Assembly (NCBI GenBank): GCA_963580455.1
Contig: OY756969.1
Coordinates: 15,348,760-15,412,759, forward strand
Direction: 5' to 3'
Length of the DNA stretch: 64,000 nucleotides
Origin: Euonymus europaeus
Taxonomy: Eukaryota > Streptophyta > Magnoliopsida > Celastrales > Celastraceae
Part shown: positions 47,624 through 60,440 of the stretch, piece after piece
Layout: the number at the start of each line of letters is the position of its first letter
Position numbering within the stretch: position 1 is the stretch's first letter
Notes under the pieces: generated by a model
The model's database searches: none
What the model was told of the DNA's origin: nothing
Seen by the model: the letters and a program-made list of their open reading frames with translations, nothing else
Position numbers and translations under genes: made by a program

Positions 47624-47783
47624 GATAGACTAATTACTTTACATCTAAAAAAGTTGAAATCGCTTCGGGCTTATGCAGCCAGGTATTTGGATACTTAAGC
47701 AGATATCGATGATTGCGATGAAAAAGTGTAGTGAATACTTTTCGGCTTGGACTCCCTTGGGAGCATAACCTGCGAGAGAGTTT
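47624..47783 (+). pseudogene. gag: Gypsy3 gag, part 1
   Basis: Reads RLITLHLKKLKSLRAYAARYLDT, stop, ADIDDCDEKV, then after a one-base shift VNTFRLGLPWEHNLRESL. This matches the capsid region of Tat gag. The frame crosses the solo LTR: removing 47784-50387 and one AGTTT gives an unbroken RESLMMALPKSMFALSG. Confidence 0.7.
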
Positions 47784-50387
47784 TGTTGGACCATATGTCC
47801 TACATTTGTGTTTTGATACAAAAATACGTATTGGACTATTTGATTGTGCTTAACTTTAGATGAATTTGGATAAATCATGAAATATATTTTATCTAATAGT
47901 TTAAGCTTCATTATATATCTTTGGAATCATGTTTGATCATATTTGATATGAATTTGATGATTTTAGACTTTTTCATTTTCGCAGTACAAAAATTGTTCAA
48001 ACATCACACTGTGCACACGTTGGTTGAATTGTCATAACTTATTCATATGATCTCTGATTGACTTGATTCTTGTTTTGAAAATTATTTAATACACTTTGGA
48101 ATTTTTCATTTTGAAATATTTTCAGGTCAATTTTAAATCTATCATATTTAATTTGTCAGTTGAAATTAATTCACTAGTGTAGTTGTGAAACTAGCCTAGT
48201 TGAGATTTGCATGATCAAATTGAATGACCAAACGACCTCAATTATAAGTCAAATTTTGTATGCAGATTCTTGTATGGATAAATTGATTTATCATGTGCTT
48301 ACTAGAATTTTATTGAGCTTATATCATATTGGTTAACCCAAGTGCAAGCATTGAAGCTCTTTGAGCTTACAAGCAAAAAATGGGATGCTTTGTCATCTAT
48401 TATTTTTGTAGGTTTAATCAATTGATCATTATGAGCTGATTTAAATTATTATTAAGCTTATTTAATTGAGGAAATTCGTGCATCATGATTTGAAGCTCAT
48501 TTGGACAAGCTTTGTCATGGTCAACCCTATTTGAGTCAAGGTTAATACTTTGTGTGCAAGAAATGGTTCCAGCCATGTGCTTAGTGTTATTATTGCTGGA
48601 GAATTATTTCAAGAGCTTCCACAAGTCTTCTCATTTTTTCTTGGAGTCAAGAAAGAAGTGGGAATACAAGTTTGAAATACTTGGTTGGTATTGTGCCTAA
48701 CACTTGACTATGGAGACAAGGGAGGGACAAGATGACATAAAGTTATTATATTTTCCAGAATCTAAGATGGACTTGTTTGGCATTCCTTGAGAGAGAGTTG
48801 CTTCATGAAGAAGACTCATTTGATTGATCCAAACAAGGTGCAACGCAAAATGAGAACTCTTGACAAAATGATGCCAACGACACTATTTTTGAAGGATTGG
48901 TTTGGAGTGGTTGAATTAAAGGAAGGCTAGGATTAGAGTGGTTGAATTAATGAAGGGTCCAGATTTTATAGAAAATGAAAGGCCAAGATTTGAAGAGGTG
49001 TTGATCCAATGGCTAAGTTTGTGTTTTGTTTGGAATGAAAAATAGGGGGCAGCAACGTCTAGTGTGTGGAAGAATTTTTTGCAAAAGTTTGACTAACTAT
49101 TCAAGCCTACTTGCTCTCAACTTCATCTTCTTGATTCAAGCCTTCTTCCTCAAGATCTCTTTGAGCTATTGTGTGTACAAGCATTCAAGTCTACTTTCAT
49201 CATTTCAAGAGATCAAAACAAATTCTTGAACACCATCTTTAAAGAGAACCCGTGGAGTCATATTTGGGTGTTCAAGTTCATCTTCTTCAACAAAGCTTCT
49301 CCATTCTTCATCTACATATCTTCGGAGTTTTGTGTGAAATTTTAGGAGAGAGATAGCCACATATTGAGCCAAAATTTCATCCTACCCGTGAGTTACTACT
49401 TTTTTTCTTGTGAGTTCTCAACCCTCTAGCCTTGAGCTAATCTAGTGAGAACCTTGAACCAAACACTTGTAAAAGTTCCCTTTTTGGGCATTACTTTTGA
49501 GAGGCTATGTGAAGTTTGGGGTAGAACTTGTGAAACCCTAGTTCAAGGTGTTCTTCAAACCTTGGTTGTGAGAAGTTTGGGGTGTTCTTGAAAACCCTAA
49601 GTTGGTTGGTGAACTTGCAAAACCAACATCCTTTAGTGGATTGTGGAAATCCTAAGCTTGAGGGCTTAGGTAGTGGATGTAGGTGTGCTCACCGAACCAC
49701 TATATATCCTTGTGCACACTCTTTACTTGCTTTGATTGCTATATTTGTTACTTGGTGTGTTTTGAATTAATACTTGCTGTCTTGAGTTGATTTGAATTGA
49801 TATTGATTATATTTTCTTGTTTGTGTGCTTTAGAAATTGATATTAGGGTGTTGCTTGCTGCCATTGTTTGTTGGGATATTGCTTGAAATTGAACAACTTG
49901 TGATTAGTGAATTCTAGGTATATTTATGGAATACCAATCTGTCCGTCTACTGTTCATATAGCTAGAGTTCGAATTTTGATCTGAATTTTTGATATTATGT
50001 TCATTAAGGTTTTGTGATATTGCATACCAAATTTCGTTACATTCCGAGCTGCTTGCCTAGGTCAAATAGCATTTACCCGACTAGTACGCAGATTTGTATT
50101 ATTGACATTACATTGTGCTACTTGACTTGTTTTGGTGATTAAGTGCTCCATCGGATCATCTAATATCATATAAATTATCATTCATTCATTGGATCAATTA
50201 AAATTAGACATTGGCATTGAATTTCTTAGTGAGGTCAAGACTTCCATTTTAGGTGCATTTACAAGTCTAGTTTTAATCATTTTTTGAGTTTAGGGTTTGT
50301 GTTAGCATTTGGGGTTATACTTAGTTTTTTGGAAACACAATTCACCCCCCCCCCCCCCCTCGCTCTTGTGTTAGCCTAGTGATTTCA
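47784..50387 (+). repeat. Solo LTR A in gypsy3 gag
   Basis: 2604 bp from TGTTGGACC to GTGATTTCA, flanked by AGTTT at 47779-47783 and 50388-50392. There is no internal element sequence, so it arose by recombination between the two LTRs of a full insertion. A run of 15 C lies near the end (50345-50359), as in several long plant copia LTRs. The small frames inside (for example 48512, 49582) look like chance. Confidence 0.8.
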
Positions 50388-50570
50388 AGTTTGATGATGG
50401 CCCTACCAAAGAGCATGTTTGCGCTTTCGGGCAAAATTATGCAGTATGTCAAGCTGGAAGAAGACAAGCAAGGGGATCAGTAGTTTGGCTCCTAGCAGGG
50501 GACCTAGGAAAAGGAAAATTCAAGGTTTAAGAATAAGACTTGGAGAGAAGGATTCAAAGATGAGCCCGAA
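50388..50570 (+). pseudogene. gag: Gypsy3 gag, part 2
   Basis: Continues ALPKSMFALSGKIMQYVKLE and EEDKQGDQ, then a stop, and further Lys-rich sequence to DEPE at 50570, where solo LTR B sits. Tat gag proteins carry a similar Leu-x-x-Lys/Arg-x-x-x-Tyr-x-x-x-Glu-Glu motif here. Confidence 0.7.
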
Positions 50571-52857
50571 TGTAATGCCTTGTCCCATGAAACTTTAATT
50601 TTTGAGCTCGTAGTACAGAACGCTACCTGTATTACATCCCAATCCATCACTACTACCTAATTCTATAGATAAGGAGAATCCAATTAATCCTATAATAATT
50701 TTTGCCGAGCATAATCTACCTCTAATTAACTAAACTCATTAAATAACTCAAATCAATCATCTTAATACCGATGAGCATTTAACAATTATAATCTCACAAT
50801 GGTAATTAAATCATTAATGTACAATACATATTTCTTGACCTCGTTTTATGAACTTTTGTTTAATCACGACAATCTGAAATACTAGCAAAAACTCTAAAGC
50901 TCAAATAAAAATTAATATTCTTGTCATGGACTATCAAAACCTAACTTCCCCACATGAACATCCTTCTCATGGATCCCTGGCGCCATCAACTCCTAAGTTA
51001 GCATAATCATCAAAGGATTTAGTACCTGTATCACAGAACATAGTGAGTTGAGGCCCAACAAGTAATACTTATGCACGAATACATGTGAACATCATCATTA
51101 GACAAAAACAGTCAACCATTTAAAATCATTCTTTCAGTACTTGGGCCCTTAACCGAGGTAAACTACCATAAAGCAACCGGTCGGGATTTCTATCTAATGC
51201 CCTATCATAGAGCACATCCAGTTAACATTTGTATCCTTTGTTCATTTTTCTTTTCATTTTATTTTCATTTAACAGTAGCTCATAAACCTTTCTTTTTCTA
51301 GTACACCCTCTCTGTATCAGTAATACCTGGTTCATAAAAATATTTTTTCCTTAAACTGAACTTTTCCTTTTCATGTAATACAATGTATCGTGCTTATGGA
51401 CGATGTTTAATACATCAGTAAATTAGATGTAACAAATCACTTTTATGAACATCAAAATCGTCATCCTATCAGTTTCATCACCATATTCAGTTCAAGCACA
51501 TAACAGTACACATTACACTCTACACAAAAATACATTAACAGTTCAGTCGTCTAATCACGGTAACCAAACAGCACCTTCAATACTATTATGACATAAATGA
51601 ATTATTCATATCACAATTCACATATAACTCATCATAGAATTCCAATCAAATACGTATCAATATCCAAACAAATTACACATACAATAGCACATACAATCTA
51701 TAAATTGCATTGTTTCGTAATACAATTGAGTATTACTTACTACAATGTGCTCCCGTAATCCTGATAATTTAATTACAAAGATAAGTTCTTGAAACCCATA
51801 ATTATTTATTAATCCTACAATCTTTAATTCATTTATCAATACTATTATCTTTTAATCAATTTATTTTATTATTATCATTAACTTAATATAATTAACTTAT
51901 AAAAATAAATTAATCAAAATAATATCTAACAAGGACAGCTCGACCTAGTGGTCACTCTTAACTGGTCTAAAATATCCATACAACATACATAATAATTTGT
52001 TAATCCTACTGTTTTTAACTCGTTTATTAATATCATTGTCTTTTATTCAACTTATTTATTAATACCATTATCTTAATATAATTAACTTGAAACAACTAAT
52101 TACATTAACTATTAATAAATTAAATAAAAATCCAATCGGGTCAGCTCAACCTGGTTGTCCCTGCTCGCGAGTCTAGCAGACCCGGTTCCTGGTAATTACG
52201 GGTCATCGCCGATTAAGGGGCGGTGGACCTGACGGTGGTCAGAATTAGGTAGACGGTGCGACGACGAGTCTAGCGATGGTAGTATATACCTGAACGGTGG
52301 CCAGAATACGACAGATCGACGTCCTTAAGGTGGCGGCACCACGCGCTTCTTCCCCTCCATTGACAGCCATCGTCAACTCCTTTTCATTCAAAAATGGTGC
52401 GGTTGGACTCCTCTCTTCAAGCTCATCATTTCGGTGTCACTTTGGTCGCCGTCTCTGATATCAAGTCACTTCCTAGCTGTCGTCTCTTTCACGTCTTTTC
52501 TCTGGTTCTAGGGTTTCCTTCGGCCTCGGTTTACATGCATTTATATTATTTTATCCATTATTTTAGTAATTTTTCTTTTATAGTTCCGTCTCTGTCCTTA
52601 TTCTAAAATTACCTGAAAGCCATCTAATTTTTACAATCCTGCCCTTACTTTATCGATTAAACCTTCACAACTAAAATTTATATTAATTTCGTTTTAACCA
52701 TGATTCCAACTCCACTTACGCCTGTAATTTTTGTTTCTCCTATAAATTTTTTTAAAAATGTTCTGAACCAATTTAGGTCATATATGATGTCACCTATCTT
52801 ACACATGACATCACCTACCTTACCACAATAGGTTATCCAAAGGTTCGATGTGTTACA
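50571..52857 (-). repeat. Solo LTR B in gypsy3 gag
   Basis: 2287 bp flanked by exact CCGAA duplications (50566-50570 and 52858-52862). Read on the minus strand it starts TGTAACACATCGAACC and ends GACAAGGCATTACA, typical ends of a gypsy LTR. A segment of about 170-190 bases is tandemly duplicated inside (about 51795-51960 and 51985-52160). There is no internal region, so it is a solo LTR. Confidence 0.85.
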
Positions 52858-53200
52858 CCGAAGCCCAGTTTGTATGAAGTAGTGAAGACAATATTCAACG
52901 ACCCAATCTTTCAAATTTTGCTTCATATTTCAGACAAGCCATTCTCGCGACGTCCAAATAATATGTCGAGGGATCCATCCACATGAAACCAATCTAAGTA
53001 GTGTTCCTGTCATGAGGATGAGGGCCACAGGACGGAAGACTGTAGGGAGTTCAAACGGCACCTAAAAGACCTGGTACGTCAGGGGCATCTTAAGGAATTC
53101 GTTGATAAAGAGAAGTATATTGTAGAAACGAAGGCCGAACGTAGGCCAAAAAAGCAAGGATAATTTTCACATTATGTAGTTAACTTCATTGACATGTTGG
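52858..53200 (+). pseudogene. gag: Gypsy3 gag, part 3 with zinc knuckle
   Basis: After solo LTR B the gag continues with stops. At about 52998 it reads CSCHEDEGHRTEDCREFKR, then HLKDLVRQGHLKEFVDKEKY. This Cys/His motif followed by a basic helix ending in Gly-His-Leu-Lys-Glu-Phe is the nucleocapsid region of Tat elements. Confidence 0.7.
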
Positions 53201-54760
53201 TGCCAGACATTCAACTCACTATAGAGAATGATGAGGCCAGAATATAGGAGGGATCGACATCAACAATAAGTTATGCAAATGGACTTTAATCCTAAGTTGG
53301 GAACAAAGAGGCGAATGGGAGGTAACCACAATAGCATTTACTAAGGAAGATGCAGCAAATGTAGTTTTCCCATATAATGATGCTTTTGTTATTTTTTTGT
53401 AAGTAGGAGTGGCAACAGCGAAGAGAATAGTGGTAGACCAAGGTAGCTCCGTAGAGATCATGTATTATTCACTCTTCTAGAAGTTAAGAAAGACTCATAA
53501 AGATTTAATTTATGTCCTAACACATCTGATTAGGCTTAGTGCAATCCTTTTTTGGCTACTCAAGAGGAAATGAATGCTAGTTACAGCTGGTCTTAAAACA
53601 GTTGAAGTAGATTTCCTCGTCATTGATCTTCTCTCAACATATAATGCAATCATAGGAAGGACTTGGCTTCACTTTATTGAAGTTGTACCTTCCTCTTACC
53701 ATCAGATGCTCAAATTCCCTTGCTGGGAAAAATGGTAGAAATAAGAGGGGATCGGGCTACTTCAAAGGACTATTTCATGGCGAAAGCAAAATCGATAGGA
53801 AGAATAACGATGATGGAGGACGAAGCTCCAGTCTTGTAGGAAATCAGAAAAGAATCTTCCACTAAGTATATAAAGGATCTAGAAAGAGTACTAATCATAA
53901 GAGAAACTCTAAATAGATACTTTATAGTATCGAATAATCTCCATATACTAGATAAGGAGTCCCTAATTGGGATGTTGAGGAAGAATTTGGTAAAGTTCAC
54001 ATAGACCCCTTATGAGATGCCAGGGTTGGATACAAAATTGGCAATCTAGAGGCTGAATGTCAAGGCAGGCTTTAAGCTAGTGATTCAAAAAGGTAGTAGG
54101 TTAGTAGTTCAGCACACAAAAGTTATGGCTAAGGAGGTGGAGAATTTTTTGGAAGCAAAAGCCATAAGGGAGGTTCACTATCCTGAGTGGCTCTCCAATA
54201 TGATAGTAGTTCGAAAGAAAGACGGGAAGTGGATAGTGTGTTTTGACTTCATTGATTTAAAACCAAGCATGTTCGAAGGATTTGTTTCTACTTTAGAAAA
54301 TCAATCAGTTAGTTGATTCAACATTTAGAATGGCACGAATGAGCTTTTTCGACGCATATCAGAGGATATCAACAAATCCCAGTGCATCTGTTAGATCAGG
54401 AGAAGACTTTATTATTACACCTGAAGGAATATTCTGCTACCAAGTAATTCATTTTGGATTAAAGCATGCAGGTGCCACAATCTAGAGGATGCTGACAAAG
54501 CTCTTTGGACCTATCATTGGAAAAACAATGGACGTTTATAAAGATGTCATGGTATTGAAGAGAAAGTCCTGTAGGACCACCTGATGCATCTTTAGGAGGT
54601 GTCCGATGTCTTAAGGGAAAACAATCTTAAATTAATTGCTAGCCAATGACCCTTTGGAGTTTGCACGGGGAAATTCGTAGGCCATTTTGTCACTCAACGA
54701 GGAATTGAGACTGACCCAACATAGATTAAGGTAATTCAATGTTTGGAGTAGCCTACCAAG
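53201..54760 (+). pseudogene. pol: Gypsy3 protease and RT
   Basis: Protease: RIVVDQGSSVEIMYYSLF at about 53430, with the Tat-type Asp-Gln-Gly-Ser-Ser catalytic motif, then YNAIIGRTWLH. RT: KVMAKEVENFLEAKAIREVH, YPEWLSNMIVVRKKDGKW, IVCFDFIDL, then after a shift QLVDSTFRMARMSFFDAYQ and IHFGLKHAGAT. The active-site region reads DVYKDVMV, so one Asp of the usual pair is lost. Frames change at least six times. Confidence 0.7.
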
Positions 54761-55780
54761 GTGAAGGAGATACAAAAACTAACTAGGACTGTTGCGGTAT
54801 TAAACAGGTTCATTAGTAGGTCCTCAGATATATTTAGTCATTTCTTCAGGCTATTTAAGTCTGTCGGAGCTTTCCAATGGCATGAAGATTGTGAGGTAGC
54901 ATTTCTTGATTTTAAAAATTACTTGCAAAAGCCACAATTGTTGTCCATACCCAAGCCTAGAGTCACACTTCAGTTATACTTTGCAGTATCAAACCATGCT
55001 GTTAGCACATGATCCTAAGATAGGAGCAAAAGATCTAGTATCTAGTCTAATATGTAAGAAAAACAATGTTGGATTCCGAGACAAGATACTCGCCTCTAGA
55101 GAAACTTCTCTTAGCATTAGTGATGGCTTCTAGAAAACTAAACCATGATTTCCAAGCATATCCAGTAGAGATGGTGACTGAATATCCATTGAAGACATTG
55201 TTAAGTAAAGCATACATGTCCAGAAAAGTTGCCAAGTGGTAAGTTGAGTTGGCACAATATGATCTACATTTTGTCCCGAGGACCACCATTAAAGCTCAAG
55301 TGGCAGCATATTTTGTTGCAAAATTTAGCATGGAGTAGCAACCTGAGAAAGGTAACCAAATGCGTGGAAGGTACAAGAACTACTACTCATCCTTGGGAAT
55401 TACAGGTTGGTGGTTCTACAACAAGATGAGGCTCTGAAATGGGAATTGTGCTTACAGCACCAGAAGGCAAAGTGCTGAAGATGACTATACAATTAAGTTT
55501 CCCAACAACAAACAATGAAGTAGAATATGAGGCTTTGTTTCAAGGAGTACCAAATGCTCCAAAGCTTGGGGCAAAAGAGTTGGTGATTTATTTAGATTCT
55601 CAATTGGAAGTCAATCAACTAACCAGAATCTACACTGCAAAACGGTAACTATGGTAGCATACATGGAAAGCATTAAGGAGTTACTCGGCTAATTTCACGA
55701 TTATAAGATATTTCAAATTCCAAGAGATCATAATGAACATCCTGACACCTTAGCTACTCTTGCCTCAGTCGATCAATTGG
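54761..55780 (+). pseudogene. pol: Gypsy3 RNase H plus second RNase H-like domain
   Basis: First domain: FQWHEDCEVAFLDFKNYL, LSIPKPRVTLQLYFAVSNHA, and later YPLKTLLSKAYMSRKVAKW. Second domain (55439-55648 frame): MGIVLTAPEGKVLKMTIQL, NNEVEYEALFQGV, ELVIYLDSQLEVNQL, then NEHPDTLATLAS. This second, archaeal-type RNase H is found in the Tat/Ogre group and not in other gypsy lineages. Stops occur at several points. Confidence 0.7.
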
Positions 55781-56960
55781 GGGTGAAGAGGATTATTGAG
55801 GTACAAATGCTAGAGTGACCAAGCATTGAAGAACCGTTGGAAGTGATATGGTATGCCGAAAAGGAGGCATCGAGTTGGATGGATTTTATCATCACTTATT
55901 TACAAGAAGACATTATTCCTGAAGATAAGAAGAAAGCCATAAAGTTGACATTTAAAGTAGCACATTTTTTGGGTATCTCCTAACTATAAACTCTCTAAGA
56001 GGTCTTTTCAGGTCCTTACCTGTTATATGTTCATCCAAGTAGAGTGTAGGACTTACTATATGAGATTCATAAAGGTTCTTGTGGAGCACATGCAGTAGGA
56101 TGATCACTTGAATTTAATGAAATCACCTAAGCCTTCAAGTGGCTATACATGCAGAAGGACATTTTGCAGTAAATGAGAAGATATGAAAAATGCCAGACGT
56201 TTGCACTAATTCCCTACCAACCAGCTAGAGACCTTTGTCCTCTTACAATTTCCTAGTGGGGGTTGGACATTGTTGGACCATTCACTCAAACTACCGACAA
56301 TAGAAGATTCCTGATTACTACCACTGATTACTTCACAAACTGGATCGAGACAAAGCCCTTGGTAACAATCCGAGATGCTGAAACCATAAAGTTCATTTGG
56401 GAAAATATTATAACTAGGTTAAAAATTCCAATGCCTTGATAAGTGATAATGGAACTCAATTCTCGAGCCCCAAATTGAAAGAATTTTATGGAGGCTATAG
56501 GATAAAGAATCTTTACTCTACTCCAACCTACCCGCAGTGTAATGGCTAGGCAGAGGCATCCAACAAGATCATCCTGGATGGAACAAAAAAAAGGTTGGAA
56601 TCGTCCAAGGGAAGATAGAAGGATGAGCTTTCATCCGTTTTATAGGCATATTAGACCACACCTTATAGATCCACGGAGGAGTCCCCATTTTCTTTGGCCT
56701 ACGGAGCTGAGGTTATCATTCCTTTGGAAGTAGGTCTTTCGATCCTCAGAACGCTAGTGTTTGAAGAAGGTAAATAATAACCTTGCAATGGAGTGGAACA
56801 TAGACTTACTGTAGGAAAAAGGGATTAGGCTATGGTACATCTAGCAGCTTATCAACAAGTGCTTTATCGATCTTACAATAAAAATGTCAAGGCAAGGAGC
56901 CTACAGGTTAGTCATACAAGATGGAGAAGTTTCCATGAGACTTGGAATGTTTCCAACTTA
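55781..56960 (+). pseudogene. pol: Gypsy3 integrase
   Basis: Zinc-binding region about 56070-56200, then core GLDIVGPFTQTTDNRRFLI (D), LISDNGTQFSSPKLKEFYG (D; one-base shift just before) and WAEASNKIILDG (E, with a TAG beside it). The C-terminal end reads FHETWNVSNLRKFYV. The DDE residues are all readable but never in one frame. Confidence 0.7.
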
Positions 56961-57393
56961 AGGAAATTCTATGTGTAATACCAATTATGGCTATATTAAG
57001 CCATTGGCATCTTATCACCATCAATAAAAGAATAAGTCTTTCTTCATTTAACTATGTAGTTTACTTGTCATCCATTTTCAATCAAATACCTTTATACTTA
57101 GCAGATTGATCACTTATTCAGGCTTAAGCCAACTTATCAAAGGTCTAATGAGCTTCTGCTAGAGAATCTCAGCTCTAGGAAAACAAGACTAAGTTAGTCT
57201 TGGTTGAGGTATGAATCAGATTGTTAATAATGCAACCTTTACTCAGGGACAGTTGAAAAGGGAGCAACTTTAAATTCCCACTTTTCCTCAACTAGGGGAC
57301 ATTATATATGAACTGCCATATAACCGTTCCTATAGTTATTAGTCACGTATCGAGAGTTTCCTAGAATGACTTAATTGTCGGATTTCCTACACC
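56961..57393 (+). other. Gypsy3 spacer after integrase
   Basis: About 430 bases without a reading frame of note, leading to a TATA box. It probably holds the promoter of the sense unit at 57394. Confidence 0.4.
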
Positions 57394-57401
57394 TATAAAT
57401 A
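57394..57401 (+). promoter_or_regulatory. TATA box of gypsy3 sense unit
   Basis: TATAAATA in the context CACCTATAAATAGGTC, about 45 bases upstream of the ATG at 57436 and about 105 upstream of the main open frame. Confidence 0.45.
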
Positions 57402-57435
57402 GGTCTTAGGTAAAGGGAAAAAGGGTGCTAAAAAA

Positions 57436-57921
57436 TGAGTTGTTCTTCAAATCCCGTGAATCTCCCTTCCAAGAGAAAGTCTTAGGCAGAGGGAATTAAT
57501 GAAGTTCAAAACACTCGTGGACATCATGCTAAAGCTTCATTATGAGGACGAGGACTTAATAGTTCTTGAGCAGCCAACAAATAATGCACCCAAGGAAGTA
57601 ATCGAGGTAGAAGATGAAGATGATGGAATGAGGGTTGTTGAGTCCTTTCTGGCAAGAAATGCAAAGGAACAGGTGGAGGACTTGATGGAAGAGCATGAGT
57701 TTTTGGGAAGAGAATTCTAGAGTGTTCACAACCTCTGTGTGGGGCTTTCAAGTGCTCTGCAAACTCTTGAGCATTCGGTTACCCAAATTTGTCATGTAGC
57801 ATGGATAGCTACAATGTCTCATGATCCCCAGAGGCTCCGAATTTCCCTCATGAACCTCTCTGCCCAAGCCAAAGCTACAATGGATAAGGTAAGGGAAACT
57901 ATAACCATATGGACCGTTTAG
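57436..57921 (+). pseudogene. Gypsy3 sense extra ORF
   Basis: An ATG at 57436 opens MSCSSNPVNLPSKRKS, then TAG. A frame change leads into 57499-57720, an acidic protein (VIEVEDEDDGMRVVESF, VEDLMEEHEFLGREF). After a TAG (57718-57720) the same frame continues to 57921 (SSALQTLEHSVTQICHVAW, NLSAQAKATMDKVRETI). The profile suggests a small, acidic, helical protein of about 150 residues. The family is not recognised. Its own TATA box upstream and an AATAAA at 58028-58033 suggest a separate transcription unit between pol and 3' LTR. Confidence 0.4.
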
Positions 57922-58027
57922 AATGTAACACGTTTGTATTATTTTCCCTTATGCATTTTTTTTCACTATGTATTCCCTTATGCAAAATTTCTTCTAGTTC
58001 TCCATTTTGTAATGATTTCCATCATGA

Positions 58028-58033
58028 AATAAA
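58028..58033 (+). terminator. Polyadenylation signal of sense unit
   Basis: AATAAA about 110 bases after the last stop of the sense ORF. Confidence 0.35.
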
Positions 58034-60039
58034 AATGATGTCTTTGTGAGATAAATGTGTCAAACAACTTTTAGCCGAAGAGGCTTACTTAAAGAAAAAC
58101 AAGTCTAAAAGAGTCTTGTCCAAAAAGGGCCTTACTCTAATGACTAGTTGATGAGACTTGATACGAGCTATGCCGGCTTCAACTGGCTTAAACTTCTCCA
58201 CCTCAACTTTGGACAAATGATCTTATGTCTTTTCAATCTCTACAACAAGTTTTTCACAGTTGTTCTTTGATTCAGCCAGCTGTTTTTTTAGATTCAAGCA
58301 ATTGGCGCGTCAAGTCTCTCATATAATAGAAAAGCATTTAGGACCCCTAATGAAAAAGAGTAAATGTAAATTAATGCATATATACACAAATATTGAATAA
58401 TAATAAATGCAATACATAAGGAAAAATACCCTAAAAAGCATTTGTAGACTGAATTCAGGGTCTTCAAGAAGTGAGTTGAAGAACTCTTTATCCTCATCTG
58501 AGGTAGCAAAACCCAACACATCAATGCAGGATGGTGAATGCTCAATGAGTATGCCTAAGGAGGGTCATCTAAATAACCCTTAAACATACTCTTCAAGCAA
58601 CCATAGAAGAATGATGGTCCCTGCATTCGCTACCATCCACAGAGGGAGAATGAGTATTGCCTCCACCGGATAAAGAGGGTATGAAATGGTGCCAATATTT
58701 TCGGAGTTAGAAATACATCTAGATGCTCCAAAGAGAGAAAGTCTGGGGCAGATCCCCGGGGCAGAAAAAGGCAAAGGTGCCTCAGTTGAAGAGGGACATA
58801 TCAATGAAGTCAGAGATCATCCAATAGTTTGAGAATATCCAAAGGCGCTCTTCCAGTCAAACTTGGCCTAAGTAAGATCAGGGATGGGTAGGTTCCGCAA
58901 CGATCCATCGAATCTAACCATGGGTAAAACCTCTGCAACCATAAAAAATAAGATTACAAGTATATAAGCTTCATCAACATGAAAACGTATTAAACAAAGA
59001 AAAATGAACCTCACACGGATTGCTCGCTAGAAATGTCATGAAAATTACCATCCATATCTTCCTTAGTTTTGCCCTCAAACTTTGTCTCCACTACTTTAGG
59101 AGGAGAAGAAATGATAGGAGGAATGATAGTTGATGAAGAATGACGTTTCCACTTGTGCTTTTGCCTAGGATTGACTGAGGGTACTTTAAAATGCCTACTT
59201 GCTTCATCGATAGTTGTGCCAAGAAAAAGACGAGCAAAGCCACGATAAGATGGCTTGCTGCAAAATAGTACTGGAGCAGATCTCCAAAACTTTCTAGCAG
59301 GTATCAAGGAAGCATAAGAATCATCAGGAACCTCTTGCACGACCTCACTAAGATCCTCCAAAAGCGCGGGAAGACTACCTGTGGATAATAACAAATTAAA
59401 AATTTAGTAAGTAAGCGCACCACAAAAAAGCAAAAAAGAAGGAAAGGTGTCATACCTAAAGGCTCCACTTTGCGAGAGGTGTAGCTGCTCCAGTGCCCAG
59501 AGACGAGCATATAATCCACGTCTTTATTTGAAGAAAAAAGATAGTGAATCAATGCATACTCACACTTTGGGGAGAGATAATACTTTCCATTTGAGCTTGT
59601 CTTTCAGGATTGAGTAGCAACAAAGAACATCTATCACTATGCAAACTCTCTTAAAAAATGTTTTCATATGCACCTCACCTCCAAGGATCCGATAAGCATT
59701 CAGAGCCAACTCCAAATGATGAAGGTCTGTGAAATAAAGAATTCATAGAGAAGAGGCGGGAATCGAATACAAATTTTGGACTCCAATAGTATGAATACTG
59801 AAACCATAACTCAATTGCAACCATTGCAACTAGAATCTCTATCATCATTAAATGGAGCCGGAATATGTAAGGAAGCAAAATATGATGCACAACTTTAAAA
59901 GCGGCTATTTTTTCCTGAGAAAATAACAGGTCTTTAAGCTTACCCATGCCAAATCCTACAGGATCAACGATGTAAGAACTAGATTAGTGATTCCATTAGA
60001 AAGAAAAGCCCAAAAGTGTCATGTTCCGCCAATGTGTCA

Positions 60040-60312
60040 GCGTTGAACCCCTAGAGGGTCCGACTAGAGCCAGGCATCCCACGAGGGTTGGTGCTAGGCA
60101 GTGTCGGACCTGTTAGGGGGTTCAACAAGACTAGGCTCCTATGGGGACCCAGTGTCGGGTAGTGTTGGACCCCTTTGGGGGGTCTGGCATGACTAGGCCC
60201 CTCAGGGGCCTTGTGCTGTCAGTGTTGGACCCCCAAGTAGGTCCGGCCAAACCAGTCCCCCGCGATAACCTGGAGCTGGGCAGTGTCAAACCACCTTGGG
60301 GGGTCTAGCCAA
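60040..60312. repeat. GC-rich 61-bp minisatellite, about 4.5 copies
   Basis: Units begin near 60040, 60101, 60162, 60222 and 60283, each starting GTGTYGGACCCC-like and holding GGGGGTC-GGC and GACTAGGCCCC-like blocks. Copies differ by roughly 20-30 percent. The array is far richer in G+C than its surroundings and lies in what would be the first intron of the antisense unit. Tandem repeats in this position are common in Tat elements. Confidence 0.75.
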
Positions 60313-60440
60313 TTACTTTAAAAAAATAAAAATATTATAAAAAAGAAATAACAGAGAAAAAATATTACCTCTTGAAGAGGATAAGGGAGATGATTTTGAA
60401 GCATATGGGGAGCAAAACGTTTTTTGCTGAAATGTGTAGT

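Noticed and set aside
60040..60312. CRISPR-like array
   Set aside because: Units are direct tandem copies without unique spacers, in a plant retrotransposon.
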